From an uncultured Muribaculum sp. (GTDB taxonomy: Bacteria > Bacteroidota > Bacteroidia > Bacteroidales > Muribaculaceae), in assembly GCA_910589555.1 (NCBI GenBank), contig CAJUTE010000029.1:1-32716 (forward strand): 32,716 nucleotides of DNA, given 5' to 3'. The position numbers were made by a program, and so were the translations under genes. Shown piece by piece: positions 1-7,974 of the stretch (its first letter is position 1; each line of letters opens with the position of its first letter). Under the pieces are notes generated by a model. The model ran no database searches and was not told the origin of the DNA. It worked only from the letters and a program-made list of their open reading frames with translations.

Positions 1-166
1 GTCGGAGTACTCCAACGGATCCGAGCCTGTCGCGGCGTGGCTCTCGGGGCTGACTGTAGCCGGCTGATGTCAGCGTCCTTCGGGCGTGTTGCCGTGATTA
101 TGGCGGAACCGTGACGGGATGTCTCTCCCGCAGATTGATACCGTTATGTTTGTTGGGGCAAAGATA
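1..166 (-). other. Hairpin-rich left edge behind a minus-strand promoter-like box; possible structured leader or ncRNA
   Basis: No convincing coding frame is seen. On the minus strand a -7-like box TATCTTTG (159-166) faces left, but no TTG/TTTG lies at the right distance upstream. Below it are several short inverted repeats: CGGGA/TCCCG at 115-119/126-130, GCTGA/TCAGC at 63-67/70-74, GGCT/AGCC at 48-51/58-61, GAGCC/GGCTC at 23-27/39-43, and a near-palindrome at 1-16. This would suit the 5' part of a structured RNA or a long leader of a gene beyond the window. I cannot name the RNA; a 6S-like or leader RNA are options I cannot separate. Confidence 0.3.
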
Positions 167-252
167 GTGAGGGTTTGCAGGGGATTTACCCACTTTTTAT
201 CCCCATCGGTTGATTTTTTTTGACGGGCTCGTGGGATGGCATGGCAAAAATG

Positions 253-348
253 CGGTCTGTAGGACCGTAAAAGCTTAGCCCGGTATGTAGCGCCAGCGGA
301 ATGCCGGGTCACGGATAATATCCCCAATATATGGAGTTCCGGAGGAAC
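253..348. repeat. REP-like intergenic element, three hairpins
   Basis: Three inverted repeats follow each other: CGGTC/GACCG (253-257/263-267), CCCGGTAT/ATGCCGGG with one G-U pair (279-286/301-308), and GTTCC/GGAAC (336-340/344-348). Spacing and absence of an open frame suggest a mobile intergenic palindromic element, not a gene. Similar hairpin elements occur in Bacteroidales genomes, but copy number cannot be judged from one window. Confidence 0.5.
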
Positions 349-444
349 GATACAAGTACAGAGCTTGGATTTAATTTTGCCTTCATTAGCCAGGCATGTC
401 TATATAGATGATTCTTTCAGAAACAATTTGTAAACCAATGCTTT

Positions 445-645
445 CCGTGGGTGTCGCTACGCTCCGCCCACGGCTACTCAGAGATGAATCCTGCGGATTC
501 GTATGGGCGAGACTATATCGCTTCTCCGAAGCTCATAGTCAGGCAGAGATAAGCAGCCCCACACTCGCGTTGCTCGTGCGGGGTTGACCACAATATCGCG
601 GCTGTGCCGCTTCCGCAACCACACACTCGCACGTTGGTCGTGCGG
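445..645. repeat. Second block of REP-like hairpins with a near-direct repeat
   Basis: At least six inverted repeats sit in 200 bases: CCGTGGG/CCCACGG (445-451/467-473), GAATCC/GGATTC (486-491/495-500), GACTAT/ATAGTC (511-516/535-540) with GCTTC/GAAGC nested inside, a CCCC...GGGG stem (557-583), GCGGC/GCCGC (598-602/606-610), and GCACG/CGTGC (629-633/639-643). Positions 561-584 and 623-647 are near copies of one another (acactcgc, then gttg, then tcgtgcggggt). Reading frames here have repeat-driven, low-quality translations and I do not call them. Confidence 0.5.
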
Positions 646-664
646 GGTGGGCCCGCGAGGGGAA

Positions 665-694
665 TAAAAAAGCCGGCAGCGATTGCTGTCGGCT
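665..694 (-). terminator. Rho-independent terminator of tRNA-Leu
   Basis: Read on the minus strand, a 10-bp stem (671-680 with 685-694, one mismatch) with a four-base loop is followed by a run of six T. It begins four bases after the tRNA 3' end. Confidence 0.85.
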
Positions 695-697
695 TTG

Positions 698-779
698 TGC
701 GCACGAAGGGACTCGAACCCCCACGTCGTTAGACACTAGATCCTAAGTCTAGCGCGGCTACCAATTACGCCACGTGCGC
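698..779 (-). tRNA. tRNA-Leu (anticodon UAG)
   Basis: The minus strand folds into a class II tRNA of 82 nt. The acceptor stem is GCGCACG paired with CGTGCGC and the discriminator base is A, as expected for leucine. The anticodon stem CTAGA/TCTAG closes a seven-base loop with anticodon TAG, which reads CUA codons. A long variable arm precedes the T arm (GGTTCGAGTCC). The 3' CCA is not encoded. A dedicated promoter lies upstream and an intrinsic terminator directly downstream, so it is a single-gene transcription unit. Confidence 0.96.
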
Positions 780-793
780 AAGATTTAGTGCTG

Positions 794-825
794 CAAAGTT
801 ACGAACTTTGGTTTAAATGAGCAAA
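794..825 (-). promoter_or_regulatory. Bacteroidetes-type promoter for tRNA-Leu
   Basis: On the minus strand a -33 TTTG (822-825) and a -7 TAACTTTG (794-801) are separated by 20 bases, a near-perfect match to the Bacteroidetes housekeeping sigma consensus. The -33 box lies in the T-run of the glmS terminator. Confidence 0.8.
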
Positions 826-872
826 AATATGGAGCAAAATTTCCTGAAAATTTTATCAGGAGATTTTGCTCC
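822..872 (-). terminator. Intrinsic terminator of glmS
   Basis: On the minus strand a 10-bp stem GGAGCAAAAT/ATTTTGCTCC (863-872 with 831-840) is extended by CCTGA/TCAGG after a small internal loop, then followed by ATATTTTT. It begins ten bases after the glmS stop codon. Confidence 0.85.
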
Positions 873-881
873 GTATGTAAC

Positions 882-2726
882 TTATTCTACAGTAACTGAT
901 TTGGCGAGGTTGCGGGGCATATCAACGTCGCATCCTTTCATGACTGCAATGTGGTAAGCGAGCAACTGCAACGGAATCGATACAATGATCGGAGATATGC
1001 ACTCGGGCACTTTTGGTATCTCCAGAGTGTGGTCGGCGATTTCCGGAATGGTTGTGTCGCCTTCGGTCACGATGGCAATGACTGAACCTCCGCGGGCTTT
1101 CACCTGCTGTATGTTGGAGATGATTTTTTCGTGAAGCTCATCGGTGGGAGCGATGAACACGGTGGGCATCTCGCGGTCAATGAGTGCGATGGGGCCATGT
1201 TTCATCTCGGCAGCGGGATAGCCTTCGGCATGGATATAGCTTATCTCCTTCAGTTTCAGCGCACCTTCGAGAGCGCTGGGATAATTGTAGCCTCTTCCCA
1301 GATAAAGGAAGTTGTGGGCATAAGTGAATATCGAAGAAAGACGCTCTATCTGAGGATTCAATTTGAGAGTCTGCTTGATGAGTTTCGGCAGCTCAAGTAT
1401 TGAATTTGCCACTTCGGCAACTTTGTCGGCAGAGATTGTTCCGCGTAGTTTTCCTATCGCAAGCGCGAGCATGGCAAGCACAGTGACCTGTCCGGTGAAT
1501 GCTTTGGTTGATGCCACGCCTATTTCCGGACCCACATGGATATATGTTCCTGAGTCGCTTTCGCGTGCGATGGAAGAGCTGATCACGTTGCACACGCCGT
1601 AGACAAACGCGCCTTTCTCTTTGGCGAGTTTTATAGCTGCAAGGGTGTCAGCGGTTTCTCCTGACTGTGATATTGCCATCACTATGTCGCGCGGCGTGAT
1701 GACAGGGTTGCTGTAGCGGAATTCGCTGGCATATTCCACTTGCGCGGGTATGCGGGCTATCGTTTCGAGCATTCGCGCTCCGATAAGACCTGCGTGCCAG
1801 GAGGTGCCACACGCCACGATGATGATGCGGTCGGCGTTAATAAAGCGGTCGGGATGGTCGATGATGCCCGATAGTTTCACTTCCGAAGCATTGTTCACGA
1901 TGCGGCCTCTGATGCAGTCCATGATAGAGTTGGGCTGCTCGAAGATCTCCTTGAGCATGAAGTGGGGATAGCCCCCTTTTTCCAGTTGTGACACTGAAAG
2001 ACGGAGGGTCTGGATGTCGATTGTGGAGTCCTGGTTGTCGTTTGTGATGACACGCAGAGGCTCGTTGCGGGTGATTATCGCTATTTCATCGTCTCTCAGA
2101 TACACCACTTGATTGGTGTAATCAATAATGGGTGTAGCATCAGATGCGATGAATGTCTCTCCATCGCCTATTCCGATCACGAGCGGCGAGCTCTTGCGGG
2201 CGGCAATGATGGTGTCGGGATCATCGGAGTCAATCACCGCGATAGCGTATGCTCCGATCACCTGGTTGAGCGCTTCACGCACAGCGTCGATGAGTGAGCA
2301 TTGATTGGTCGCCTGGATGTATTCGATCAACTGCACAACGACTTCAGTGTCGGTCTGGCTTCGGAATTCGCATCCGTGTTCTTCCAACGCCTGTTTCAGC
2401 ACGCTGTAGTTTTCGATAGTGCCGTTGTGGACTATGGCGATTTTACCGCTGGGGCTGAACTGAGGGTGAGCGTTTATGTCGTTAGGTTCCCCATGTGTTG
2501 CCCATCGGGTGTGGGCGATGCCCACCGATCCTGTGATATCCTTAGATTCACAGACCGCTTCCAGGTCATTAACTTTGCCCTTGGTTTTGTAGACGTGCAA
2601 TTTGTCGTTGTCGTTGATCAGCGCCACTCCCGCGCTGTCATACCCTCGGTACTCTAATCTATGTAATCCCTTTATAAGGATGGGATAAGCTTGTTGTGAG
2701 CCAATGTATCCTACTATTCCACACAT
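882..2726 (-). CDS. glmS: Glutamine--fructose-6-phosphate aminotransferase (isomerizing)
   Basis: GlmS makes glucosamine-6-phosphate from fructose-6-phosphate and glutamine, the first committed step to UDP-GlcNAc for peptidoglycan and LPS; it is cytosolic. The 614-residue protein has the usual length. It begins MCGIVGYIG, so Cys2 is the N-terminal nucleophile of the glutaminase domain (about residues 2-220). Two SIS sugar-isomerase domains follow (about 290-430 and 460-600), the first with CGTSWHAG, and the end MPRNLAKSVTVE is the conserved GlmS C-terminus. It is the last gene of a minus-strand run glyS-lemA-FKBP-glmS, 37 bases after the FKBP gene, and ends at a strong terminator. No glmS ribozyme-like leader is possible in that short gap. 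Confidence 0.97.
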   Translation of the reverse strand: MCGIVGYIGSQQAYPILIKGLHRLEYRGYDSAGVALINDNDKLHVYKTKGKVNDLEAVCESKDITGSVGIAHTRWATHGEPNDINAHPQFSPSGKIAIVHNGTIENYSVLKQALEEHGCEFRSQTDTEVVVQLIEYIQATNQCSLIDAVREALNQVIGAYAIAVIDSDDPDTIIAARKSSPLVIGIGDGETFIASDATPIIDYTNQVVYLRDDEIAIITRNEPLRVITNDNQDSTIDIQTLRLSVSQLEKGGYPHFMLKEIFEQPNSIMDCIRGRIVNNASEVKLSGIIDHPDRFINADRIIIVACGTSWHAGLIGARMLETIARIPAQVEYASEFRYSNPVITPRDIVMAISQSGETADTLAAIKLAKEKGAFVYGVCNVISSSIARESDSGTYIHVGPEIGVASTKAFTGQVTVLAMLALAIGKLRGTISADKVAEVANSILELPKLIKQTLKLNPQIERLSSIFTYAHNFLYLGRGYNYPSALEGALKLKEISYIHAEGYPAAEMKHGPIALIDREMPTVFIAPTDELHEKIISNIQQVKARGGSVIAIVTEGDTTIPEIADHTLEIPKVPECISPIIVSIPLQLLAYHIAVMKGCDVDMPRNLAKSVTVE

Positions 2727-2763
2727 AAGATAAAAAGGTTAAATAATAAAAATAGGGGGATGA

Positions 2764-3315
2764 TTATGGTTTAGCTTCCCAATAGGGTATATCGACCAGC
2801 TTGATATTGAATTTCAAGTTGCTGTAAGGGTCGATTATGCCTGATGATGATGCTCCATAGCCTGATTGGTAGGGGACTATTATTTCGACGGAGTCGCCGA
2901 CGTGCATCTGCTGGAGGGCTGTTGTCCATCCGGCGATTACGCCGTTGACCTGGGTGCGGAATATTGAGTCGCCATAGGTGGTGTTGTTGTAGCTTGAGTC
3001 AAACGGCTCGTCATTGTACAGCCGTCCTATATACTTTACGTCAACTGTCGAGGTGTAGTAAGGCGAGAGATTGTCCTTTGTGTCCTCGCGGTCGTTGAAC
3101 CAGTGTATAAGGATATAGTTGCCCTGGTCGTAATTGGGGCTAAGCTTTTGATAATACAGCTCGCCGTCGACAGTGAGGTTTTCCTGTTCCTTAAGCCACT
3201 CGTTGTTTATTTCGCGCCAATCGGCATATTTCTCCCAAGTCTCCTCTTCGCTTTTGCAGGAGATGATGGCGATACATGCTATAAGGGCTAATGCAAAAAA
3301 TGGGAATTTCTTCAT
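2764..3315 (-). CDS. FKBP-type peptidyl-prolyl cis-trans isomerase, lipoprotein
   Basis: A 183-residue predicted lipoprotein: the N-terminus has a hydrophobic stretch ending in the lipobox IISC with Cys20, followed by KSEEE, an acidic run of the kind linked to lipoprotein surface export in Bacteroidetes. The C-terminal half (about 85-180) resembles an FKBP domain: VDVKYIGRLYN, then DEPFDSS, then VIAGWTTALQQMHVGD, and a final strand LKFNIKLVDI. FKBP enzymes speed proline isomerisation in folding proteins; here it would act in the periplasm or on the outer membrane. It lies 18 bases after lemA and 37 before glmS. Some active-site aromatic residues differ from classical FKBPs, so activity is an inference. 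Confidence 0.88.
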   Translation of the reverse strand: MKKFPFFALALIACIAIISCKSEEETWEKYADWREINNEWLKEQENLTVDGELYYQKLSPNYDQGNYILIHWFNDREDTKDNLSPYYTSTVDVKYIGRLYNDEPFDSSYNNTTYGDSIFRTQVNGVIAGWTTALQQMHVGDSVEIIVPYQSGYGASSSGIIDPYSNLKFNIKLVDIPYWEAKP

Positions 3316-3333
3316 CTAAAAAGCTCTCTTAAA

Positions 3334-3918
3334 TTAAAATTGTACAACCGGAGCCGTTTCAGCGCCGGCAACAGCTTTGAATTGTGGCTTGGGTGAGAAT
3401 CCGAACCATCCCGCATATATCATCGTGGGGAATTTCTTGATGGAAGTGTTGTAGTCCTTCACTGATTCGGTATAGCGTCCGCGAGCTGTGGCAATGCGGT
3501 TTTCCGTTCCTTCAAGCTGCACTTGCAGGTCCTTGAAATTTTCGTTGGCTTTCAAGTCGGGATAGGCTTCGCTGACAGCAAGGAGCGATTTCAATGCTCC
3601 GGTCAGTTCGTTTTGGGCGCTTTGGAATTTTTCGAGTGTCTCTTCGTTGAGGTTTTCGGCATCGATAGTGATTGAGGTGGCTTTGGCGCGCGCCTCGGTC
3701 ACTTTAGTGAATGTGCCCTCTTCGTGAGCGGCATATCCCTTCACTGTCGAAACAAGGTTAGGGATGAGGTCGGAGCGGCGTTGATACTGGTTTTCAACTT
3801 CAGCCCAGCTCTGATCCACACTCTGCTGTTTCTCGACAAGAGAGTTATAGTTGCATGACGTCAAGGAGGAGAGCCCCATGACAGCCACTGCAGCGATTAA
3901 AAATTTGCGTAGTTTCAT
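3334..3918 (-). CDS. lemA: LemA family lipoprotein
   Basis: The LemA family consists of small helical envelope proteins of unclear role, anchored with most of the chain outside the cytoplasm. The conserved core is plain: VDQSWAEVENQYQRRSDLIP, then NLVSTVKGYAAHEE, then ATARGRYTESVKDYN further on. I start at ATG 3918 (194 residues), because this gives a lipoprotein signal with lipobox LTSC (Cys22); an in-frame upstream start at 3945 would add nine residues ahead of the signal and overlap glyS. It follows glyS by 19 bases and precedes the FKBP gene by 18, so the three are probably co-transcribed. Function beyond family membership cannot be stated. Confidence 0.92.
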   Translation of the reverse strand: MKLRKFLIAAVAVMGLSSLTSCNYNSLVEKQQSVDQSWAEVENQYQRRSDLIPNLVSTVKGYAAHEEGTFTKVTEARAKATSITIDAENLNEETLEKFQSAQNELTGALKSLLAVSEAYPDLKANENFKDLQVQLEGTENRIATARGRYTESVKDYNTSIKKFPTMIYAGWFGFSPKPQFKAVAGAETAPVVQF

Positions 3919-3937
3919 AAATAGTAAAAATATGTGT

Positions 3938-5482
3938 TTATCCAAGTTTGCGGAGTAGTGAGTTGATGCTTACCGTGTCATGGATAAGCTTGTGGAGGTC
4001 GGCGATTGCCACGCGTCGTTGCTCCATAGAGTCGCGTTCGCGAAGGGTGACGGTGTTGTCTTCGAGTGTCTGATGGTCAACAGTCACGCAGAAGGGAGTT
4101 CCGATGGCATCCTGACGACGGTAGCGCTTTCCGATAGAATCCTTCTCCTCGTAGTGGGTGGGGAAGTCAAACTTGAGGTCGTTGACAATCTCACGCGCCT
4201 TTTCGGGAAGACCGTCTTTGCGCACAAGCGGCATAACGGCACATTTCACCGGTGCGAGAGCGGCGGGCAAGTGGAGCACCACGCGGGTGTCGCCGCCTTC
4301 AAGCGCTTGCTCTTCGTAGCTTGAGCAAAGAACCGACAGGAACATACGGTCCACGCCGATTGAGGTCTCGATCACATACGGAGTGTAGCTTTCGTTGAGC
4401 TCCGGATCGAAGTACTGTATTTTTTTGCCTGAGAATTTTTCGTGCTGCGACAAGTCGAAATTGGTGCGTGAGTGTATACCCTCCACTTCCTTGAATCCGA
4501 AAGGCATCTCAAACTCGATGTCGGTAGCCGCGTTGGCATAGTGGGCGAGCTTTTCGTGATCGTGGTAACGGTATTTTTTGTCGCCAAGACCGAGAGCCTT
4601 GTGCCATTTCAAGCGGGTTTCTTTCCACTTGTTGAACCATTCGAGTTCCTGTCCGGGACGCACGAAGAACTGCATTTCCATCTGCTCGAATTCACGCATA
4701 CGGAATATGAACTGACGTGCCACGATTTCATTGCGGAACGCCTTTCCGATCTGTGCGATACCGAACGGAATGCGCATACGTCCGGTCTTCTGCACGTTTA
4801 GGTAGTTCACGAATATACCTTGCGCGGTTTCGGGGCGGAGGTATACGGTCATTGCTCCGTCGGCGGTAGAACCCATTTCGGTGCGGAACATGAGGTTGAA
4901 CTGGCGCACTTCCGTCCAGTTCTTTGTTCCGGAGATGGGATCCACGATCTCTTCATCGATTATGATCTGGCGAAGTTCGTCGAGGTTGCTGTCGTTCATC
5001 GCTTTGGCGAAGCGTTCGTGCAGAGCGTCGCGTTTAGCTTTGTGCTCGCAAACACGCGGATTTGTTTCGCGGAAAAGAGCTTCGTCGAAAGACTCGCCGA
5101 AGCGTTTGCGTGCCTTTTCAACCTCTTTTTCAATCTTATCGTCGATTTTTGCTATCGCGTCTTCGATCAATACATCGGCACGATAGCGTTTCTTGGAATC
5201 CTTGTTGTCGATCAAGGGGTCGTTGAACGCGTCCACGTGACCTGAAGCTTTCCAGATAGTGGGGTGCATGAATATCGCGGAGTCAATGCCGACGATGTTT
5301 TCATGAAGCAGAGTCATTGCGTCCCACCAGTAACGCTTTATGTTGTTTTTGAGCTCAACTCCGTTTTGCCCGTAATCATAAACAGCCGATAAACCGTCGT
5401 AAATTTCACTTGACGGGAACACGAAGCCATACTCTTTGGCATGAGATACTATTTTCTTGAATTGATCTTCTTGTTGTGCCAT
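3938..5482 (-). CDS. glyS: Glycyl-tRNA synthetase (single-chain type)
   Basis: This enzyme charges tRNA-Gly. At 514 residues it is the single-chain alpha2 type shared by archaea, eukaryotes and many bacteria, not the alpha2beta2 type of E. coli. Visible landmarks are the N-terminal DYGQNG (36-41), RPETAQGIFVNY (216-227), class II motif 2 with FRNE (249-252) and the FEQMEMQFF stretch, motif 3 as SIGVDRMF (374-381), and a C-terminal anticodon-binding domain from about 405. It opens the run toward glmS and has a consensus promoter that overlaps the end of the GH95 gene. The start ATG at 5482 matches the family N-terminus. Confidence 0.96.
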   Translation of the reverse strand: MAQQEDQFKKIVSHAKEYGFVFPSSEIYDGLSAVYDYGQNGVELKNNIKRYWWDAMTLLHENIVGIDSAIFMHPTIWKASGHVDAFNDPLIDNKDSKKRYRADVLIEDAIAKIDDKIEKEVEKARKRFGESFDEALFRETNPRVCEHKAKRDALHERFAKAMNDSNLDELRQIIIDEEIVDPISGTKNWTEVRQFNLMFRTEMGSTADGAMTVYLRPETAQGIFVNYLNVQKTGRMRIPFGIAQIGKAFRNEIVARQFIFRMREFEQMEMQFFVRPGQELEWFNKWKETRLKWHKALGLGDKKYRYHDHEKLAHYANAATDIEFEMPFGFKEVEGIHSRTNFDLSQHEKFSGKKIQYFDPELNESYTPYVIETSIGVDRMFLSVLCSSYEEQALEGGDTRVVLHLPAALAPVKCAVMPLVRKDGLPEKAREIVNDLKFDFPTHYEEKDSIGKRYRRQDAIGTPFCVTVDHQTLEDNTVTLRERDSMEQRRVAIADLHKLIHDTVSINSLLRKLG

Positions 5483-5522
5483 ATTGATGTTGATCTATCT
5501 AAAATGGGTTATTTAAAGTCCA

Positions 5523-5554
5523 CAAAGATACATAAAAAAGATTATTTGAACAAA
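5523..5554 (-). promoter_or_regulatory. Promoter of glyS operon, overlapping the GH95 3' end
   Basis: Minus-strand -33 TTTG (5551-5554) and -7 TATCTTTG (5523-5530) are separated by 20 bases, an excellent consensus match. The -33 box lies inside the last codons of the upstream GH95 gene. The predicted start of transcription is about 5518, giving a leader of roughly 35 bases. Confidence 0.8.
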
Positions 5555-7959
5555 ATTTCGGCCCTTTCCCCGTCATTGAGTGTGAATTCTATGAATTTCG
5601 AAGGCTTCAAAAGGGTTCCGTTGAGTGTCGCCGATTTGGCTCCGGAAGGGGTGAGGAGGCGTATTTGAGGTGCCGGACCGCCGGTTAAAACAACTTTTTC
5701 CACACGTCCGTCACGCCATGTCATTTCTTCGATGGTTATGCCGCCTCGAGCCTTGAACCCTTTCAGCTCGCCGGCGTTTAACGCGTCGGGTAGCGCCGGC
5801 AGCAGATTGATGAACCCTTCATGGCTCTGCACGAGCATCTCGCCTATTCCGGCGCCGCCGCCCCAGTTGCCATCCATCTGAAAGGGCGGATGGGAGCAGA
5901 ACAGATTCGGGAATGTGCCGGGACCGTGATGTGGATTTTCAGCGGTATATGCGGGGCTGAGCAGTGATTTGAACAGGGAGTAGGCTCGGTTGCCGTCGCC
6001 AAGACGCGCCCAGAAGTTGATTTTCCATGCTCGGCTCCATCCGGTGCCGGCGTCACCGCGAGTGTCGAGAGTCTTCCTTGCGGCTTCGGCGAGATGCGGA
6101 GTGAGCGTGGGCGAAATCTCATTGCCGGGATGCAAGGCGTAGAGGTGGCTCACGTGGCGGTGTCGCGGATCAACCTCCTTGTATTCTTCGAGCCATTCCA
6201 TGATTCTTCCGTCGCTGCCTATCTGTATGGGAGGGAGCAGTTTCAGGTCGGCTCTAAGTGAATCGGCGAGTTCGCTGTCAACCCCCAAAGTGGTTGCCGC
6301 CTCGATGGTGTTGGAGAATAATTCCCTGATGATTTGAGAGTCCATAGCCGGTCCCATGCACACACTTGTCTCCACTGAGTCTTTTCCGAAGAAGAAAGTG
6401 TTTTCGGGCGATGATGACGGCGCTGTGACAAGATAGCCGTGTCGAGGCTCCTTTATCATGGTGGAGTGGAAAAATTGTGACGCGCCTTTCAGGATGGGGT
6501 ATATCTCCGACAGGTATTGCTTGTCAAGGCTGTAGAGGTAGTGTTCCCACAAGTGGGCGCACAGCCATGCTCCTCCGGTGTTGGTGGCTCCCCACGACGG
6601 GTGCTCGCCCGGTTCGGTGAATTGCCACGGATTGGTCATCATGTGCATCACCCATCCCTGAGCATCGTCGCCGTAAAATACTTTCGCGGTGTGCTCTCCG
6701 CTTTCGACCGAGCGTTTCACCAGGTCGATGAGGGGGCGGTGGAGCTCATGCAGATTGCCGGGCTCCACTTGCCAGTGGTTCATCTGCACGTTTATGTTGG
6801 TGTGATAATCGCCGTTCCATGGAGTCCACACTTCATTAGCCCACAACCCTTGCAGATTGGGAGGGAGGGCTCCCGGCAGAGTGCTGCATATCAGCAGGTA
6901 TCTGCCATAGTTGTAATACAAAGCGGCGAGCGATGGATCGTCCTTGTAGCGGAATTCCTCGATGCGCCTGTTGGTGGGGAGACGGGATATGTCGCTCTCT
7001 TCAAATTTTACTGTCGCGCGGTCAAACAGCGCATTATGGTTCTCTTGCCCCTCTTTTTGAATTTGAGCGATTTTCCCGGATGAAATGGCGCTGTTCACGT
7101 CATATTCCGCTTTAGTCATGTAGGTTGCTCCATAAAGGTAGCTCGTGGCGGCTCCTACCACAATCCAGGCTTCGTCGGCAGCGGTCACGGTGAGTGTTGA
7201 GTCGGTGGATGAGGTTGTGGCTTCGCTTCCTGATGCGGCAATGCCTGCGACAGCGGCATATTTCACGCCGTCATGCCCTTCTATGCCGCTTTCGAGGGTT
7301 CCGCTGATCATTATGCGGTCTTTGCCCGCCCCGGAGACTGTGGCGCGTTCCGGACGCGAAAGAGAGGCTGTAAACGAGATTGCTCTCGGTGATGAGGCTG
7401 AGATGTGATACAGCATTACCTCCTTTCCTCGGGGCACGCTGCACTCTTGGCGGTAAGTGATGTCGCCTATTTTGTATTCAGTGTATGCCGTGGCGTTACG
7501 CAGGTCAAGATACCGGATATAATCGGATGTTTCGGCTGACGGCGACCGGTATTTGAAATCGATGTTTAGGTCGGCGAGCATCTGGTAAGCTCCGTATGTT
7601 TTGCCCGAAGTGGGGATGTCAGGGACGAATGTGGTGTACATCAGCTGCTGTGCCGAATCATTTTTCCCCTCAATCAGCAATCGTCTGATTTCCGGCAGGC
7701 TTGTTGCGGCGGCGGGGTTGTCATAGTCGGCTTTTGCTCCGCTCCACATGCTTATTTCATTCAGCACGATTTTTTCATGCAACGGATTGCCGTAAGGCAT
7801 CATGCCCATCCGTCCGTTTCCGGTGGGCAATGTCTCTTCCCATAGGGCTGCCGGTGACTCATACCATAAATTATAGGTCGCCGACATTTCTGTGGCTGCG
7901 TTTGATGGCATGGTAAAGCCAAGGCATGACAGGAGTAGTGCGGTGATAGTCTGTTTCAT
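5542..7959 (-). CDS. GH95 family alpha-L-fucosidase, secreted
   Basis: GH95 enzymes remove terminal alpha-1,2-linked L-fucose (some act on L-galactose) by inversion. The 805-residue protein starts with a signal peptide ending SNA-A (about residue 21) and then the family N-terminus LPTGNGRMG (44-52) and LNEISMWSG (66-74). Catalytic residues known from Bifidobacterium AfcA have counterparts: the NIN pair N388/N390 inside HTNINVQMN, the general acid E519 in SSSPEN, and D696 in QMDGNWGG. Predicted location is periplasm. It is the last gene of a three-gene minus-strand cluster, 15 bases after the phosphoesterase gene. No SusC/SusD pair accompanies it in the window, so the target glycan (mucin, milk or plant fucosides) is open. 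Confidence 0.93.
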   Translation of the reverse strand: MKQTITALLLSCLGFTMPSNAATEMSATYNLWYESPAALWEETLPTGNGRMGMMPYGNPLHEKIVLNEISMWSGAKADYDNPAAATSLPEIRRLLIEGKNDSAQQLMYTTFVPDIPTSGKTYGAYQMLADLNIDFKYRSPSAETSDYIRYLDLRNATAYTEYKIGDITYRQECSVPRGKEVMLYHISASSPRAISFTASLSRPERATVSGAGKDRIMISGTLESGIEGHDGVKYAAVAGIAASGSEATTSSTDSTLTVTAADEAWIVVGAATSYLYGATYMTKAEYDVNSAISSGKIAQIQKEGQENHNALFDRATVKFEESDISRLPTNRRIEEFRYKDDPSLAALYYNYGRYLLICSTLPGALPPNLQGLWANEVWTPWNGDYHTNINVQMNHWQVEPGNLHELHRPLIDLVKRSVESGEHTAKVFYGDDAQGWVMHMMTNPWQFTEPGEHPSWGATNTGGAWLCAHLWEHYLYSLDKQYLSEIYPILKGASQFFHSTMIKEPRHGYLVTAPSSSPENTFFFGKDSVETSVCMGPAMDSQIIRELFSNTIEAATTLGVDSELADSLRADLKLLPPIQIGSDGRIMEWLEEYKEVDPRHRHVSHLYALHPGNEISPTLTPHLAEAARKTLDTRGDAGTGWSRAWKINFWARLGDGNRAYSLFKSLLSPAYTAENPHHGPGTFPNLFCSHPPFQMDGNWGGGAGIGEMLVQSHEGFINLLPALPDALNAGELKGFKARGGITIEEMTWRDGRVEKVVLTGGPAPQIRLLTPSGAKSATLNGTLLKPSKFIEFTLNDGERAEILFK

Positions 7960-7974
7960 GTCAGGTGGTGGAAT

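Noticed and set aside
70..327. Minus-strand reading frame of 85 residues at the left edge
   Set aside because: It spans promoter-like and hairpin sequences, has no recognisable domain or signal, and its composition follows the palindromes.
513..736. Two overlapping minus-strand frames over the hairpin cluster
   Set aside because: They run across REP-like palindromes and the tRNA terminator; one overlaps the tRNA itself. The translations are repeat-driven.
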